Shown in pieces: positions 1 through 11,421 of a DNA stretch of 24,834 nucleotides. Source of the stretch: Geosiphon pyriformis (lineage: Eukaryota > Glomeromycota > Glomeromycetes > Archaeosporales > Geosiphonaceae); NCBI GenBank assembly GCA_016748015.1, contig JAAOMT010000531.1, forward strand, positions 193,329 through 218,162, read 5' to 3'. The notes beneath the pieces were generated by a model. That model was not told the DNA's origin, made no database searches, and saw nothing but the letters and a program-made list of their open reading frames with translations. The position numbers and the translations under genes are program-made. The stretch's first letter is position 1. The number at the start of each line of letters is the position of its first letter.

Positions 1-295
1 CACACAATGCACAACGAGGCTGTGTTTGTTTAGATAACTGGATTGTCTATTTGTAAGATGGGATGATCTTGTGATAACATGTGCTGCCCATGGTCTGTTT
101 AATGATAGGAATATCCGGTGGTGGAAAACGATAAATCCGGTGTCGGTCCATCGGTTTTGTTTGGTGCGGGGTCTTTACAAATATTTTTCGGGTGTGGGGA
201 ACGAAAGGACGAACGAACGAACGAACGAACGAACGAACGAACGAACGAACGAACGAAATCAAACAAGATTTTTAAATATTAAAAGAAATAAGTGA
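1..295. other. GC-richer patch, probably end of a dispersed repeat
   Basis: This stretch differs sharply from the AT-rich DNA that follows. It has many CpGs (for example in CCGGTG, GTCGGTCC, ATCGG and GTGCGGGG) and ends in a GAAC tandem tract. Open frames exist on both strands (- strand 47-262, + strand 71-295), but part of each simply translates the tandem repeat, as FVRS or NERT repeats, and the rest shows no domain I recognise. I take it as the end of a dispersed element or an intergenic patch, not a gene. The tandem tract followed by an A/T-rich stretch could be a retroelement tail; that is inference. Confidence 0.35.
208..257 (+). repeat. (GAAC)n microsatellite
   Basis: About twelve uninterrupted GAAC units can be read directly, preceded by the imperfect unit GAAAGGAC. 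Translating it gives spurious NERT or FVRS repeats. Confidence 0.95.
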
Positions 296-489
296 TGTAA
301 TGTCTACACATTTTGTTTTCTTTAAATTCCTGATTTCAAATATTATTAAATTTTAAAAATAAATTCTTTTGAATAAAATTTCTATTATTTTCTTTATTAT
401 TATGGGTTAAAAATTTAAATTTAATGATAAATGAATGAAAATAAATGAAAATAATAAATATTTGTTTAATTTGTAATTTTATGATTTTA

Positions 490-550
<61 letters not shown>
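490..550 (+). repeat. (AAT)n microsatellite
   Basis: About twenty AAT units, nearly perfect. Read as protein this is poly-Asn on + and poly-Leu on -, neither plausible as a gene. Confidence 0.95.
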
Positions 551-716
551 TATATACATATATGTATATATTTAAAAAAAATAATTTGATAACAATTTCA
601 AAAAAAAAAAAATTTATTTTCAAATTAAATTTTTAATCATAATTATAATATATATAATTAGTAATAACATTAAATTGCAATTTAAAAAATGAAAATAATA
701 ATAAAAACTTAAAAAA

Positions 717-721
717 TAATA

Positions 722-760
<39 letters not shown>
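717..760 (+). repeat. (AAT)n microsatellite
   Basis: About fourteen AAT units with one early interruption. It is followed at 778-793 by a second short AAT run. Confidence 0.9.
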
Positions 761-761
<1 letters not shown>

Positions 762-1032
762 TTATATAAAAACTTAAATAATAATAATAATAAAGGAAAT
801 AGAAATTTATTTTTCAAAAAAATGAAATTATATATTTAATCTTAATAAAAATTATTACTTTGAAAACAGTATTATAAAATAATAATAATAACAACTATAT
901 ATATATATATCATCAATTACACTCTTTTTAATTCGTTTGGAAAACAACAATTTACTAAATTTTGATTTAGAAAAAATTTCTTCATTTTTCTTTAAAAATT
1001 TAATTTTAAAAACCAATATAAATCCTTCTTTT

Positions 1033-1140
<108 letters not shown>

Positions 1141-2035
1141 TCAATTAATTAATTAATTAAGGGGTAAATTTTAGATTTGGAGTTGGCATAACTGAAACAC
1201 AATATTGAGGAAATAAAATTTTATTATATTGCTGTTACTTTGGAATATTTAATTATTATTATTATTATTATTATTTTTCTTTGATAAGCTTCTGCAAAGA
1301 AAATTTGGTCAGTTGTCTAAACCATAATTTTAAAATTTTCAAAATTCAATATTATTGGATCGATTAAACATCAAGTTTTACATAATTATTGGGAGGGACA
1401 CAGAATATTAAAAATTTACAAGTTTTTTAAATTCCAATTAATTATAAATAAATTTTAAAAAACTTTGTTCATTCAAAATAATTTTTCAAGTTGAACAAAC
1501 TATTCGTACGTAGGTACATACGTATACCTTTGGTAAAAAATATTCAAACATGAAAAATATTCAAACTCACTACCAAAAAAAAAAACACGCACTGACCATC
1601 AAAACAATTCTGCCAAATAATTACCATATTCGTGTACACTTCCCGAGTCACAAATAAAGAAAACTATAAACTAATTCCTAGTTTTTAACACTTTCCGAAA
1701 ATGTTTTAGAGTCCTGAGTTCGCTTCCAGACCTGCAATAATCTGTCATTCTCAGCAAAACATAGCGGTGGGCATATAGAATTTTGGGTAACATCCGCACG
1801 GACTGTCTAAAGTACTAACCTATCAAAGATAAATCGAATGATGATCTCAACTAGGATATCAAAAAAAAAAAAAACCGTGGGTAAAAAAAGCTTTGATCAC
1901 AATAAACCGGAATAAAGATATTTCAATTTTACCCGAAGCAAACACGGGTAGTGTCCCGTGCCCTTATTTTTTCCCAAATATTGATATAGCGCACTGACCA
2001 CCTCCCTTTATTTCTTTATTTGTTGATCATCATAA

Positions 2036-2094
<59 letters not shown>

Positions 2095-2115
2095 ATAGTA
2101 GTAGTAGTAGTAATA
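2036..2115 (+). repeat. (AGT)n microsatellite
   Basis: About twenty-five AGT units with two AAT-type interruptions (near 2092 and 2111). The - strand reads as poly-Tyr; there is no support for a gene. Confidence 0.93.
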
Positions 2116-3061
2116 GCAATAGGAGTAAAGGGGTAACAGTAATGGTAACGATAACTTGATTATATATTCAAACAAACAATCAATGCCTTTTACTCTAAAA
2201 TCATATGCATACATATGAATGATAACGAGGGGATTATATGGATAAATGGATGAACTTAAGAAAGAAAATTAGAAAAACAAGGTATATGAAACGCACTGTA
2301 AAATTAATCAGAAACCAATTCCCTCAGTCTGATGATATTCCACCGCTGCACCCCTTAACAAAATGTTGAGGTTGTAAAACGAACGAAATTTTTTTTCTTT
2401 TAACTTTCCATTTGGTTTTACTTTTACTTTTATTGCCCCATTTGACCTTGAAATGAAATGAAGTGAAATGTGACTTCATTATTATAACCTTATTTTTTCA
2501 ATCAATTGAAAAGATATACTTCTTAATCTATGAAATCTTTCAATTTTTTTTTTCTCCCCACTTTTTTATTTAACCTTTGAACCAATCTTATTTTTGGTTT
2601 AGAAAAAATTATTTTTAATCAATGAAAATTTTTTCCATTTACCCCTCCCAGCAATGCGCGTTCAAATAAAAATAAGACATCATGAGAACATCTTTACTAC
2701 CAAAATTTTACCTCATTTAAATATGCTGTTGATCATTGTTTTATCTAATGATTACCCAAATCATACATAGATCTGCTGTAAATGCATGCGTAAAAATATT
2801 GATTGATTTAGGTGAGATAGTCAAAGTTTGAGCGCCTGGCCCTAAAGTGCATATATATATGTATATACGCATGAAAAAGCAGGTTTTTTTTTATGGATTA
2901 GGAAATTGGTGTTTAAAAAAAAAATTTCGGTCGGGAACTTGTAAATAACAAGAATACCGAAACTAGATTTACTAGAGTCGTAACCACGATCCATTATAAA
3001 TTTAAATTTTATTGTTGTACTTTTATCGCTTGGGGAATTTAAAATTAAAGGTATTACAGCA

Positions 3062-3095
3062 TTATGATTATGATTATGATGATGATAATGATGAT
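3062..3095 (+). repeat. Imperfect ATT/GAT trinucleotide run
   Basis: Alternating ATTATG and GATGAT units in an otherwise AT-rich stretch. Confidence 0.75.
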
Positions 3096-3420
3096 TGGTT
3101 CATTTCAATATGTTAATATTGAAAATTTCTAAGCAATTTTAATATTTAAATTACGCTAATATTTATTTTTTCCTTTAAAAAACCAATAGACTAACTAAAT
3201 GATTTCTTTTTAAAATATAATTATTCATCACATCCAGACTTTATTTATTTATTCTCGTCAAACTCCCGAAAAATTTTATCACAGACAGAATAATTAGGGA
3301 GTCTCACATACCCTGATAAAATAGTAAGAATTATCATATTTTTGAGTATTGATAAATAGTAGGAATTTTTGCGATTCGTTAATTAATAAATAAACAAACA
3401 AACAAACAAGTTTCACTTTT

Positions 3421-4742
3421 TAAATGTGCAAATTTTTTAAAAAAAAAAATTGTTTTTATCATAATTATAATTTATATCTATTTGAAAATAATATAAATAA
3501 ACTTTTGATTTGAAAATAATATAAATAATTTCTTATATATTATATAATCTATTATAAAAAAAAAAATTTATATAATACTAAATAAATTTTTAAAATTATT
3601 AATTTTATATATAAATTTTTACTTAAACTAATTAAACTTTATTCAAACTATATTTAAAATTTATCTAAAATAAATAAATTTTAATTTAAACTGTTTAAAA
3701 AAAGAATTTTATATTGTTTTAATTTTAGTCTAAACTACTTGAAATTGCTATTATTACAAATTTCAAGATTTTATATATAAAGTAATTTTAAATTTAAAAA
3801 AAAAACATGTTTAATAATTAAATATTTAAAATATATGAAAAAAAAATTAATTAAACAAAAAATAAATCTATAAATTTTTTAACAAATATTAAAAAATTAT
3901 TAAAATTTTGAAATAAATAAAAAAATTTATTAAAAAACATTATTACTTAAATATATAAATAAAAAATTTTTTATAAAACTAATTAAAACTTACTTAAATT
4001 AAATAGATTAAAAAACTAGTTTTTTATATTTTAAATACTTTTTATAAATTAAATTTAATATTATTAATTAATAACAATAATTTAATTAATTTTTTTTATT
4101 AATATATAATATTCAATTATTATCTAATATAATACAATTATTAAAAGTTTTAAATCAAATATAATTTATATATTTTTTATATATAATTAAACATAATTTT
4201 AATTTATATTAAATTATGTTAAATTTATAAAAACAAACTTATTTAAAACAGTTATCTTATTTAAAATTAAAATTAAAACTATTATTATTAAAAATTAAAC
4301 CAAATATATATATATATATATATATATAATAATTTTATTTATATTAAATTTAATATTAAAAAATTACAATTTTCAAAGTATTATTATTTTAGTATAAATA
4401 AAATTATTAATAAATATTTTTAAATTATTATTAATTATATTATTTTTATTAATTACAAAAAAATTTTTATTAATTTTAAATTTAAAAAAGAAAAAATATT
4501 AATAAATTTAATTATTATAACTAATTTAAACAACTTAAATTTTAAAACAGTTAATTTAAAACTAATTACAGAATTAATAACAATAATAACAATTACAAAT
4601 ATTTTATTATTAAAAATACTATTAATCACTTTAAAAAATAAAAAAGTTATAACTTTTTTATTTTTTGCTTTAATTATAATTATAAAAATACAAAAAAAAA
4701 ATTTGTTTATTTAAATATAATTAATTAATTAATTAATTTAAA
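3421..4742. other. Extremely AT-rich block 1 (A/C-biased on +)
   Basis: Over 1.3 kb of nearly pure A+T with long A and T runs and no gene. On the + strand C clearly exceeds G in most lines. Near its right end it carries one copy of a core sequence that recurs in the other AT-rich blocks (4646-4704), and a phrase at about 4559-4600 resembles 14942-14985 in the same orientation. A (TA)n run lies at 4305-4327. I interpret it as an old decayed repeat next to LINE-A. Confidence 0.55.
4646..4704 (+). repeat. Core copy of AT-rich dispersed repeat
   Basis: Contains TTTGCTTTAATTATAATTAT followed by AAAAATAC and an A run. It aligns by eye with 23124-23191 in the same orientation and with 11963-12012 in reverse. 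Confidence 0.5.
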
Positions 4743-4824
4743 AAAAACTTTTTTCTCTCCTTCATTCCAAATTCTTAAAAAAGAGTCTTAAGTTTTTTGA
4801 AAAAAGAAGTTTTTACAATTCAGT

Positions 4825-6676
4825 ATGAAAAATCCAAACTGTTTCTGCTTGATTACAAGGTCATTGTTGGTCCCAGTGTTGCTGTAATAAAGAAGTCTGC
4901 TAAAAGCTTTAGTGCTGATACTGTTAATAAGAATGTTGCCTTTAAGAAAAAAAAAAGAGCGGTGTTTTAAAAAACGGTGTAGCTTAGAAAATGGTTTTGT
5001 CTAATAAAGCAGTTGGTAGTTCTTGGGGGTCTAAAGCTGGGGATACCACTGAATCCGACAGTGTGGACATAGAAGAGGAGTTTTTGATTAAAGAGATTAG
5101 TGTGGATTATGGAGAAAAAAATGTTTTAGAAGGAAAAAACATTAACTAAATACTTAAAAGGTCTAGGGTGGTTACTAAGCAAGCTTTGGGTAAACCTCTG
5201 GGCAAAATTGATTTTTTGGGCAACAATGATGATGATAATGTTCTGTTGGATGTTCCTTTAGAACTTTCTTCTTCTTTGAAAAATTTGGTTAATGTCTCTG
5301 TTCGGAAGTTATTTGCTTTAGATATTGGATTAGAAAAAGTGATTAGAAGATCCTCTCAAGAAAAACTTTCTGTGGTCAGGAAATTATTTTCAGGAATCAA
5401 TGGTTTTGGAAGGGCCTCTACCCTCTCAAAATTTGCTGGGATTATCAAAGTGACATTCACTTCTGAATTAAGCTTGGCACAGACTTTAAAAAAGGCTGAG
5501 GATGCAAAAATCTTGGTTAACACCAATCTCAAGAAATCAACTGGTCAATTGGATTGGGCTGTAGTGGTGAAAAAAATCCCAGTTGAAACATTAGCTAAGG
5601 CTGTGTGTGCTGCGCTTTCTGAATTTGGTTCTATTGTGTCGATCAAAATGTAATTGGTAGGACTATGGCAAAAAACTGTGGTTAAATTCGCCCAATTGAA
5701 TTAGGCTGATTTGGTCGCAGCTAAATGGTCTATCTTGATCGGGAAGGATGCCGTGAGAGTGGCTAAGGCTAATTTGGACAAGGAATCATGGGACACAAGG
5801 GATCAGCATAGGGTTTTGCTCTATACACTGCTGATGGGCACTAATGCACATAATATCTGGAACTTCATTGGTTCTGTGAATGGGAAAACATGTGTCATCA
5901 ATTGACACCCTGTTATGTATACCCGGGCCAGGTGTGCTATTGTTTGTTTTGACTCTGCTGCTTCAATTAATACTGTTATGGAAACTACATTTGTCTTAAA
6001 GGGTGCCAATCTGTGTTGGGCTTACTTGGGTTCTGCTAAGTATGCTAAGTGTGAGAATTTGGGTTATACATCTCTGAATTGTTTTGTGAATATGAAAAAT
6101 TCTCCTGGTGGACTGGCTCACAGGATATTGTCTGAGAATGATAAAAGCAAACTGGCTTTTATTTATGCAAGATGCTCTGCTCTAATCTCTCACCCTGTGT
6201 CTTTTGGTGGTGTTTTATGGACCAATATTGTTGATGGGTCTTTTTTCCTTTCTTTCTCTGTAAGTATTGACTCAGGTTCTTCTGGTTTCTCTTCAGGAAT
6301 AAAACCTATCCCAATGGTGTCTGTAGAATTAAACGATAGGTTTGCTGCTCTTAAGCATAGTCTTGCCAGCCTCGTAGAACACATTGATAAGTTGGCTAAG
6401 AGGTTGGACTTACTTGGGCCAATGGTTTCCCAGCCTAGCTCTGGATGTTAGCCATTGGTGACCTCTTCATCACAGAATCAAGGGGCAGATATAGTGATAA
6501 GTGAGGGTTCAGGTGTGGCCACTGGTGGTGAGATTATTGTGAGAGTGGTGGTTTTTAACTCTTTGGTTATCTCTAAGTTGGAAAAAACTCTGAACAATCT
6601 TTCAGTCACAGTTATGGGCCTCTTGGCCAAAATTAACAATGCTGGTCTGGTTCCTGTAATTCATTCTTCTCAATGA
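4825..6676 (+). pseudogene. LINE-A ORF1: RRM-like and CCHC RNA-binding protein, decayed
   Basis: ORF1 proteins of such LINEs bind the element's own RNA and form the RNP. The best start is ATG 4825. A few codons later homology moves to frame 3 (KLFLLDYKVIV), then at the A-run 4950-4959 to frame 2, which holds to the TGA at 6674-6676. Internal stops lie at 4985, 5147, 5651, 5702, 5903 and 6449; most fit CAA/CAG-to-TAA/TAG or CGA-to-TGA. An acidic N-terminal part is followed by an RRM-like segment around 5551-5780 (VVVKKIP strand, LWQKTVVKF strand). A CCHC knuckle at about 6038-6081 is damaged: YAKC-x4-Y-x4-C, so the first Cys and the His have both become Tyr. A heptad-like stretch near 6330-6420 (RFAALKHSLASLVEHIDKL) may be a coiled coil. 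The stop overlaps the ORF2 start by four bases. Confidence 0.88.
6673..6676 (+). promoter_or_regulatory. ORF1/ORF2 ATGA stop-start overlap
   Basis: ORF1 ends ...CAA TGA while ORF2 begins ATG ATA, sharing ATGA. LINE-B has the same arrangement with the same preceding CAA codon (20709-20712). Such overlaps suggest that ORF2 translation is coupled to termination of ORF1, as known for several non-LTR retrotransposons. The coupling itself is inferred. Confidence 0.75.
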
Positions 6677-9600
6677 TAAGTCTGGTTTGGAAAATTGCAA
6701 CATGCAATGTTCATGGTATCAATGTTCTTGCCAAGCAGGAAGATGTTGTTTGTTGGCATATGGATTCTGGAAATATGATTTCTATTATTATGGAGACAAA
6801 GTTGAGGTTTAATGCCAGGCCTTGAATTATAAACAAATTTAATGGTGTGAGAATATTCTCTTCTGGTTTAAACAAAGAGTTTCTTGGTGCTGGGGTGGCA
6901 ATTATTATGAACAACTTCTTTGTCCATCATGTGTCTAAAGTTGAGGAGATTCCTAGTCATTTGGTTTCAGTTCAGCTTCTTTTCAAGGGCAAATTGTCAG
7001 TAGTGATTTTGGGCTTATATGCAGGTGTTTTTGCTGAAACAAGGTTTGGCCAAGCTTGCAAAATCAACTCTATTATTGCCAAGACTGCTAATTCTTCTAC
7101 ATTTGTGGTTTTGGGTGGTGATTTCAATAAGGATGGATCCAAAAAAAGTGCTAGTTTTAAGTTTTGTTCGAATTTGGGGTTGGTTAACTCTTTTAGTGGA
7201 CATTCTTTGGTCAAAGCTTCTACTTGGGACAATTCCTGGGGTTCCATGAAGATTATTGACTACATTTTTGTGAGCAAGAATTTGGCATCCATATTGGCTG
7301 GTCATGAAGTTTCTCCTGTCTCTGAATTCTTTAACACTGATTATAATGCTGTTCTGGTCTTGGTTGGTTTGGGTGGTCTCTTAGATGCTCAGCTCAATGA
7401 TGAATGTAAGCAGGCCAATAAAGATAAGTGGAAATTCAAGATCAAGGATGCAGATGTTAGTAAATAGACACACTTTAGGGAACATTCATTAAACAAGTTT
7501 CTGGAATATATGGATGAATTCAATGCTGCAAAGAACAATAAAAATCTGGATATTATGTGGAAGATTTTTAAGAAAGTGGTTATAAGCTTAGCTAATAATG
7601 TGTTTTTTAAACAATGGTTTAGCAAGTTCAATTGTCAAAAAAATAAGCAGTCTTCAAAATTTTTTAGCCTGAAATTGTTAGTAGCCAAGCTAATGAGGTG
7701 TTTGAGTTTAGATCAGAAATCAGAAGCTGTTCATCTTTTTAAGGTGTGGTCTACTCTTGATAGCAAGGGGGCCTCCAAAGCGTGCATGATGTTTGGTGAT
7801 AATGAAAGCAGAAAGAGCATTCTTTAACACCTATCAAGAGTCAAGAAATTGTACAGAAAGTCCAAATACTATAAGTCTAGGGTGGCCAGAAATACTTCAA
7901 TCAGGAAGACAATAGACAAGTGCATAAAAAACTTCAGCTCCAATAAGAGGCTTATGATCAAAAGTGTTTTGGAAAGGCCATTCAGGAAGATAGTGTTGGA
8001 CCATCTGATTGTAAATGATAAGTTAATTTTGAAACCCAAGGAAGTTTTATCTGCTGTTGATGGTATCATAGAAGATTGGACAAAAAAACGAATCACTTCT
8101 ATCTCTGTGTCTGCTCAATAGTATAGCCAATATGCTCTCTTGGACTATGTCAGTGATAATGCATTTTCAAATGTCATGGGTGTAATTGGATTAGATGAGT
8201 TTCTTTTGGTGGTCAATGAACTGCCTAATGGAAAAGCTGCTGGCATTTCTGGTATTCCTAATGAGCTTTGGAAGCATGGTAATGTGCAGGTTCTGAGTGG
8301 TTTGTTGGATATTCTCAATGTTTGTTTAGAGTTGGGTGTGGTTCTTCTGCAGTGGAAACAAGCCTGGATTTCTATGATACTGAAACCATATGACTGGAAG
8401 GGAACTCTTACCAATACCAGACCTATAGCCTTGGTTGAGACAGCCAGAAAAATACTGTTAAAGGTTCTTTCTAACAGGATATCTCTGGTGTGTAGTAAAT
8501 TTGATGTTTTCCATGGTGATAATTTCTCAGTTTTGAAGGTTATGTCTACTCAAACCCTAATTTTTACCATTGGCTCTATTGTTGAGGATGCACTGGAAAA
8601 AAATAGAAAGCTGTGGCTGGTACTTTAGAATATGCAAAAGGCTTACGACTCAGTTGGATGGCCCCATTTGAGGAAAAGTTTAGTTAGAATCAAGATGTGT
8701 TCCTGTTTTATTAAGTTTTTTGGAAACATACACAATGGTCGGACCAACCAAGTGATGACAGACTTTGGGCTTACTGGGAAGTACACTGTTCATGATGGGT
8801 TGGATCAAGAGGAAGTCTTTTCACTATTGCTGTGAAGAATCTTCTATGATCCTTTGCTTTGTGAGGTCAAAAAGCATAAACAATTGTGTGAATATAGATT
8901 GAATTCAGAATTTATTTCTAGGACTGGCAGAGCTAATTTCAAGAGTGGCAAAACATCCTTTTTTGCAGCTGGTGCTTTTGTGGATGATACTATTTGGGTT
9001 GAAAACTGTTTGGCAGCTACACAGCACATTTTAGACATTGTAAGTGATTTTTTCTTGATCAATGACATTGCTATTAATACAGACAAAACAGTTGCTATCT
9101 CTATTAATCAAAGGACCAGAGAGGTTTCATTGTCTATCAGTGGTTCCAAAATCTCCATTGCCAAAAAGGGTGAATTTTACTATTACTTAGGGATTTTTAT
9201 TTCTATGGATGGCATGTCTAAGCCAAGCTTGGCCAAAGCTCATTCAGACGTCAAGTTTTTCTCTAATGTGGTTTTAAGGAAAGCCATTACTAAGAAGCAA
9301 TTTCTGTATTTGGTCTCTGCTGTTCTGCAGCCCATAATTGGATATAGGTTGCAGTTTAGCTGTGTTTCCTAGGGTGTGTGTGAAAAATGGGACAAAATGT
9401 TAAGAAAGAGTTTAAAGCTCAAGGCCAATCTGCCTAAGGATTTTCCAAATGAAACTTTGTATCATCCTGAATTTTATGGCTTAAAAACTTTTGAGCAAGT
9501 GATGTCTGAGAATATGTTGGCTGGTCTGGTTAAATTCACTAATGCTAACAGAATCTTTGGTGAATTATTCGAACACAAAGCATTGGAGTTATAGGCTGCT

Positions 9601-11421
9601 AGCTAGATACCTTGGCACCCACTCAAATTTCTGGTCAAGTTGTCAGTCAATTCTGCAAATTGCTTTTTGGCTGGCACTACATGTGCTCTCAAATTGTGCA
9701 ATCTGTTATTGGGCAGTGACCTGCCTAATGTTTTTCAGGCCAGAAATTGGGTTGCTGTCTTGGATGTGCTTGGTTTTGAAGTCTATTTGGACATGGTAAA
9801 GTCTCTTAAAAGATATGGTGTGGTGTTTGTGAACCAGCTTTTGGATTGCCACGGCAAGTGTTTTATATGGAACACTTTTCGCAGATCGAAGAAGCTGGAT
9901 CCTAAAAGCCCAATTCCTGCCTAGTTTGCTTCTTTGGTCAAATTTATTGTTGGTGGCAGCTTGTCAAATAGTGAGTTGTTGTCTTCCTGTTCTGATCCCA
10001 CTGGCTTTTCTTGTGACTTTAGTTATGTTGGTGAGTGTCTACTGAATTCTGAGTTGGACTCTATACTTGTCTACACTGATGGTTCTGTAAAGAATTTGGG
10101 TTCATTACATGCTTGTGGTGGTGCCACCACCTATTTTCCAAATGTGGACACTGGTATTGGGATTAAGGTGGATAGGTTGCTGTCGTCAACTTTGACAGAG
10201 ATGCAGACCATTGCACTTGTTTTGAAGTGTGTGCCCATTTCTTGTTCAGTTGATTTATACATGGACAGCCAAACTTCACTAAACATATGTATATCCGCCA
10301 GTAGTATGTCTGGTCCTGATTTCCATAACAAATGCTGGATTGAAAAAGAACATATTTGCCGTGTCATTGCAAGAAAAAATTTGTCGGTTATGTGGAATAA
10401 GATTAAAGGCCATTCTGGTGTGGTTGGAAATGAGTGTGCTGATTTCTATGCTAATACAGCTGTCACCTCTAAGTCCTTCCTACCTATTGCAATATCTTAT
10501 TAATTTCTTGTTGTTGAAGGCAGATCTGTTTCTGAAAATGCTTGTTATTTTGCCAAAAAATTGTTCAATGCTGTTCACACCATTGGTTGGGAAGCCAGAT
10601 GTGTTGGTAGCATTGTTGGTGTGGATCTCAATGACCATTTTGATAAGGCCAGGACATTTTGTGTTTGGCATCCCAATGGCAGGATCAAATCTGGTTACAT
10701 GTGCACTGCATCGGCAACACTTTGGTCATAACTCATAAAAGTGTTCTACTATCGCTTGCCTATGACCAAGAGGAAAAAGATGTATAATCCAAGTTATCCA
10801 AGTATTAACTGCATTCAGTGTGGTTTGGTGGAGAACTCTGATTACGTTTTCTCTTATGATCATGATGTAGATGTTAGAAATACTTTGTTATCTGATGCTA
10901 ATTTGGAGTGGGATGTGTTGCTAAACACTTCTGCTGATGAGAATGCAATTGCTGGTTTGCTAAAAGAGACTGCTTTTTCTATGGACTTGTATATGTTGCT
11001 GGCTAAGGGTTTTATACTGAAGAGTTGGGTGGTTGACACGGTGGGCCAGTTGGGTGTTGGCTCTAATGGGGATACATTGGTTATCAATTTCATTTGTCGT
11101 TTTGCTAAGAATTACAGATTTGCCATCTGGCTGCCTGCAACTAAGTTGAGAGCCTACTATGAGAAACATAATCTCTTGCTAAGTGATAGGTTACCTATTC
11201 CTTCAGTGTTTGGTTTAGCTTTTTTGTGGACAGCTGGGATGATCCAAGATTTTGGTTTCAAGCTAGATATCCATGTGTGTTTTGGATTGCATCTATGTTT
11301 AACCAGTTTGGATTTTGGTTTTCTCTGTGGCATCCCTGTAGTGGGGTGTTTAGATGTGTAGTGCTGCCTTGATTGGCTTGAGTGGCTGGTCACATGTAGA
11401 CAAGGCATGAGCCACACTTAA
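6673..11421 (+). pseudogene. LINE-A ORF2: APE endonuclease, reverse transcriptase, RNase H
   Basis: One frame of 1,582 codons runs from ATG 6673 to TAA 11419-11421, with internal stops at 6823, 7465, 7825, 8119, 8626, 8833, 9370, 9592, 9604, 9922, 10501, 10729 and 11359 and no frameshift. Endonuclease, residues ~1-240: TCNVHG (N12), METKL (E41), GGDFN (D150, N152), IDYIF (D196) and TDY (223-224), where the usual catalytic His is Tyr. Reverse transcriptase ~490-900: LPNGKAAG, RPIAL, motif A NMQKAYDSV with Asn at the position of the usual Asp, motif B GLDQEEVFS (usual QG changed to QE), and motif C FVDD intact (771-772). RNase H ~1130-1265: YTDGS, TEMQ, MDSQ, GHSG and NECAD, all acidic residues kept. 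C-terminal zinc motif: C-x2-C at 1380-1383, but the following His and Cys are Tyr. It would nick the target and prime cDNA synthesis; this copy cannot. Confidence 0.92.

Larger units (their letters stand above)
1153..3420. other. Intergenic DNA with no recognisable gene
   Basis: Moderately AT-rich DNA with more mixed composition than its neighbours and scattered CpGs. I find no long open frame, splice-compatible coding stretch, tRNA or rRNA. It holds small palindromic patches (around 1505-1530 with TACGTA twice, and 2203-2217 with CATATG twice), an (AGT)n array, a TATGAT-type run at 3062-3095 and a short AAAC run at 3394-3409. It could contain promoter DNA for a gene outside the window, but nothing shows that. 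Confidence 0.6.

Noticed and set aside
47-295. Open frames on both strands over the GAAC array
   Set aside because: The FVRS and NERT repeats are direct translations of the microsatellite; the remainder has no recognisable domain and the two strands compete.
1700-1740. tRNA-like GAGTTCGCTTCC resembling a B box
   Set aside because: No matching A box, cloverleaf or T-stem pairing could be found.
2008-2214. Frame encoding a poly-Tyr protein
   Set aside because: It is a translation of the (AGT)n array on the - strand.
4305-4327. (TA)n run as a promoter or origin
   Set aside because: It is a simple repeat in hyper-AT-rich DNA with no other supporting signal.
6972-7305. Antisense open frames within LINE-A (also at 8145-8414, 8844-9086, 10860-11417)
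   Set aside because: The sense strand carries the conserved endonuclease, RT and RNase H motifs; the antisense frames match nothing and are shadows.
4825-11421. RIP as the cause of the stops
   Set aside because: Many stops are CAA/CAG to TAA/TAG, which is the RIP context, but any C-to-T nonsense change must hit CAA, CAG or CGA. CpA remains abundant while CpG is almost gone, which favours CpG deamination.
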